DNA of 64,000 nt from Paenibacillus hamazuiensis. Lineage in GTDB: Bacteria > Bacillota > Bacilli > Paenibacillales > NBRC-103111. Below are positions 62,235-64,000 of the stretch, one piece after another. Each line of letters opens with the position of its first letter. Position 1 is the stretch's first letter. The notes under the pieces were generated by a model. It saw only the letters and a list, made by a program, of their open reading frames with translations, did not search any database and had not been told where the DNA came from. Where the stretch lies: contig NZ_JALRMO010000001.1 of assembly GCF_023276405.1 (NCBI RefSeq), positions 1,922,001 to 1,986,000 on the forward strand. Direction: 5' to 3'. The position numbers and the translations under genes are program-made.

Positions 62235-63176
62235 GTGCGAAGCGAAATAATAGAAGTCATGAATGAGCTCTTGGATGAATATGTAAAAGCGGAGCCGTTA
62301 AATGCGTTGCTAAAATCGTTTATCGCGGACAAAGCGGCGGAGCATAGTATATGGGGAGACATAACGGAATACAGCCACCGCATGTTGGGGGGAGAATCTC
62401 CATTTATTAGAGAAATTGCTGCTCTTACGGAGCTCTTGATACTTACACTGGACATTGTGGACGACGTGCAGGATCGCGATAACATGGAGAAGCCGTGGAT
62501 GCGGTGCCCACAGGAACAGACGATTAACGCGATACTCGCGTTTCTGATGGGGTTTATGGGAAAACTGGGGCAACTGGTCGAGCACTCGCCGCAAACGGTT
62601 CCGATGATTCAGGAAACGGCCCGCATCGTATCGCGCGCCATCGACGGACAACATAAAGATTTGCTCGGCCACTGCGTCGAATCGGAGCAGGATTACATAG
62701 CAGTAGTGCAAGAGAAATCGGGTTCATTAATTCGGCTTGCTTGTTATATGGGAGGCTTCGACGCACCTCAATCCGACGCCGCAGCGATCAGGCTCATGAA
62801 TGAATTGGCCGACTGCATCGGGATTATGGCACAGATCAATAACGATGTAAAAGATGTGCAGCGGTACGATTTGAAAAACGACCTGTTGCACAAGAAGCGG
62901 ACGCTTCCGATCTTGTATATGCTTGCCCATTGCGACGGGAAGTTCCCGGCATTGAAGCTGTTTTACGAGGGGAACATGTCAACGGAGCAGTTTTTGCGCC
63001 ATAAGCCGGAATGCCTTGCGTTCGTCGCCGACTCCGGCTGCATCGAATACTGCCGCATCATCCAGTCGTTATATTACAATCGCGCCGAAGAGCTTTTCTC
63101 CAAGATCCCGGGCCGTTCGCCATGGAAAGAGAAGTTTCGGGAAACCACATTTGCTTCCTACGCATTGGATTCCTAG
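62235..63176 (+). CDS. comQ: ComQ-like isoprenyl transferase
   Basis: 313 residues of the polyprenyl-synthase fold with DDVQD (residues 76-80), a second motif NDVKD (203-207) and KKRTLPILY. Its length and motifs suit ComQ, which prenylates the Trp of ComX and cleaves the precursor. It is much less like the chain-length synthase hepT of this window. GTG start behind GGGAGAGGG, 19 nt after comP, so the two form an operon. Confidence 0.8.
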   Translation: MRSEIIEVMNELLDEYVKAEPLNALLKSFIADKAAEHSIWGDITEYSHRMLGGESPFIREIAALTELLILTLDIVDDVQDRDNMEKPWMRCPQEQTINAILAFLMGFMGKLGQLVEHSPQTVPMIQETARIVSRAIDGQHKDLLGHCVESEQDYIAVVQEKSGSLIRLACYMGGFDAPQSDAAAIRLMNELADCIGIMAQINNDVKDVQRYDLKNDLLHKKRTLPILYMLAHCDGKFPALKLFYEGNMSTEQFLRHKPECLAFVADSGCIEYCRIIQSLYYNRAEELFSKIPGRSPWKEKFRETTFASYALDS

Positions 63177-63340
63177 AAGTATATTTGTAATCGAATCTCA
63201 TATAAAATAGAATAGATGTATGCCCGTATATAACTGTCGAAAAAAGCAGGATTTTTGCGTGTCTTTAACGAATGCTTTATTGACGGCTTGTCAGCTTTAT
63301 CTTACCTGAAAATTTGCTGAAAACTTTTTAACATACGAGC

Positions 63341-63368
63341 GCAACTTTTTCCTCCCGGATAGGTAAAA
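63341..63368 (+). promoter_or_regulatory. Possible ECF-type promoter
   Basis: GCAACTTTTT followed after about 16-17 nt by GGTAAA, 50 nt before the sigma gene; the form suits ECF promoters and self-activation. Weak evidence. The rest of the gap after comQ shows no clear gene. Confidence 0.3.
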
Positions 63369-63421
63369 CTATGTGAATCACTGGGAGAGCATACGGAATC
63401 ACGAGGAGGGTCGTAGGTAGA

Positions 63422-64000
63422 ATGACCGATTCCCAGTTGATTAGAGAAATCAAAGACGGTAACGTTCAACTATACAACGAACTCATGCGCCGGTATGAAC
63501 GAAAAATTCTCGCTTTCATCTATCATATGCTGAAAAGCGCCCAGATGGAGTCGATGGCGGAGGATCTGTGCAACGAAACGTTTTATAAGGCTTACCGAAG
63601 CCTGCATTCGTTCCGCGAGATCGAGGCAACTTTTTCCACATGGCTTTATACGATTGCGAGAAATACCGTGCTGAGCGAGCTTCGTAAAAATAAAACAATG
63701 AAAGTCTCTTTGGAACAAAGCGGCCACACGCCGCAGACGGACGTGGAGACGCTCCCCCTGCAGACCGTGCTGCGTAACGAAAAAGTGTCCATGGTACGGG
63801 ATGCCATCAACAATTTGCCGGAAAAACAGCGGTCCGCACTCATTTTACGGGAATACGAGCAGCTCGATTATCAAGAGATTGCGGGGATTCTCGGGCAAAC
63901 TGTCAGCTCGGTCAAATCGCTGCTGTTTCGGGCGAGGGCGAGCGTGAAGCTGCAGCTGGAGCCGTATTTTATGGAACCTATTTTTGAAGAGTATGAAGGG
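63422..64000 (+). CDS. ECF-type RNA polymerase sigma factor, cut by window end
   Basis: At least 193 residues; the frame is still open at the window edge. Region 2 has LYNELMRRYERKILAFIYHM and TFSTWLYTIARNTVLSEL; region 4 has LPEKQRSALILREYEQLDYQ and the HTH GQTVSSVKSLLFRAR. Start ATG behind GAGGAGGG. The usual anti-sigma gene would lie beyond the window. Confidence 0.88.
   Translation, partial: MTDSQLIREIKDGNVQLYNELMRRYERKILAFIYHMLKSAQMESMAEDLCNETFYKAYRSLHSFREIEATFSTWLYTIARNTVLSELRKNKTMKVSLEQSGHTPQTDVETLPLQTVLRNEKVSMVRDAINNLPEKQRSALILREYEQLDYQEIAGILGQTVSSVKSLLFRARASVKLQLEPYFMEPIFEEYEG

Noticed and set aside
63220-63309. A 29-codon ORF after comQ as the pheromone gene
   Set aside because: It lacks Trp, has no ribosome site, and its composition is that of AT-rich spacer.

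Overview
The window is chromosomal DNA of a spore-forming Bacillales bacterium, most likely Paenibacillaceae (Paenibacillus/Cohnella type). Gene order follows the Bacillus subtilis ypbH-gudB-prsW-ypeB-ypfA-ypfB-cmk-ypfD-fni-yphA-der-gpsA-yphE/yphF-spoIVA-hbs-mtrB-hepS-menG-hepT-ndk-cheR-aroC-aroB-aroH-trpEDCFBA-hisC-tyrA axis. Paenibacillus-like additions are interleaved: plsC, plsY, YIEGIA and its partner, spoVIF, futalosine-pathway menaquinone genes, and many small lipoprotein or membrane genes. Start codons are often GTG or TTG behind strong GGAGG sites, and intergenic regions are rich in rho-independent terminators.

Layout. 1-5.4 kb: the end of a ResE-type sensor kinase, a structured repeat carrying an IS110-family element, and serA with a T-box leader. 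5.5-11.2 kb: rhodanese, membrane and lipoprotein genes, a CPBP protease, a polysaccharide deacetylase, and a TetR-DUF2269-DoxX operon. 11.4-24.3 kb: mecB/ypbH, a primase-helicase-like protein with a degenerate TOPRIM site, gudB, prsW, ypeB, PilZ protein, cmk, plsC, S1-domain protein, fni, yphA and the YIEGIA pair. 24.4-35.6 kb: der, plsY, gpsA, spoVIF, a two-component system with a membrane protein, two 2Fe-2S ferredoxins around a nucleotidyltransferase-like gene, a YphF-like lipoprotein, spoIVA and hup. 35.7-44.7 kb: tRNA-Pro, PAP2 protein, mtrB (TRAP), a menaquinone cluster (hepS-menG-mqnP-ubiX-mqnA-hepT), ndk and cheR. 44.8-46.8 kb: a second repeat with an identical IS110 copy. 46.8-58.3 kb: the aromatic supraoperon, with a TRAP-controlled leader before trpE. 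58.3-64 kb: an accessory stretch with an Rpn-family nuclease, a divergent comX-like gene, a ComP-like kinase, a ComQ-like prenyl transferase, and an ECF sigma factor running off the end.

Two systems stand out. First, both IS110 copies sit at the same position in two members of a four-copy structured repeat family that resembles HEARO/omega-RNA. The 5' non-coding region of the element can be folded by eye into two stem-loops whose loops match both target halves and both element ends, as expected of a bridge RNA. Its transposase appears to need a frameshift on a run of nine A. Second, the last 6 kb holds a rearranged ComQXP-type quorum-sensing locus: pheromone gene divergent, comQ downstream of comP, no comA in view. 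The phospho-acceptor His of the ComP-like kinase is Tyr575.

Regulation readable from sequence: TRAP (mtrB) is encoded about 12.5 kb upstream of its own trpE leader target; the serA T-box senses tRNA charging; a TetR operator lies inside its own promoter; and sigma-E and sigma-K type promoters precede the sporulation genes spoIVA and spoVIF.
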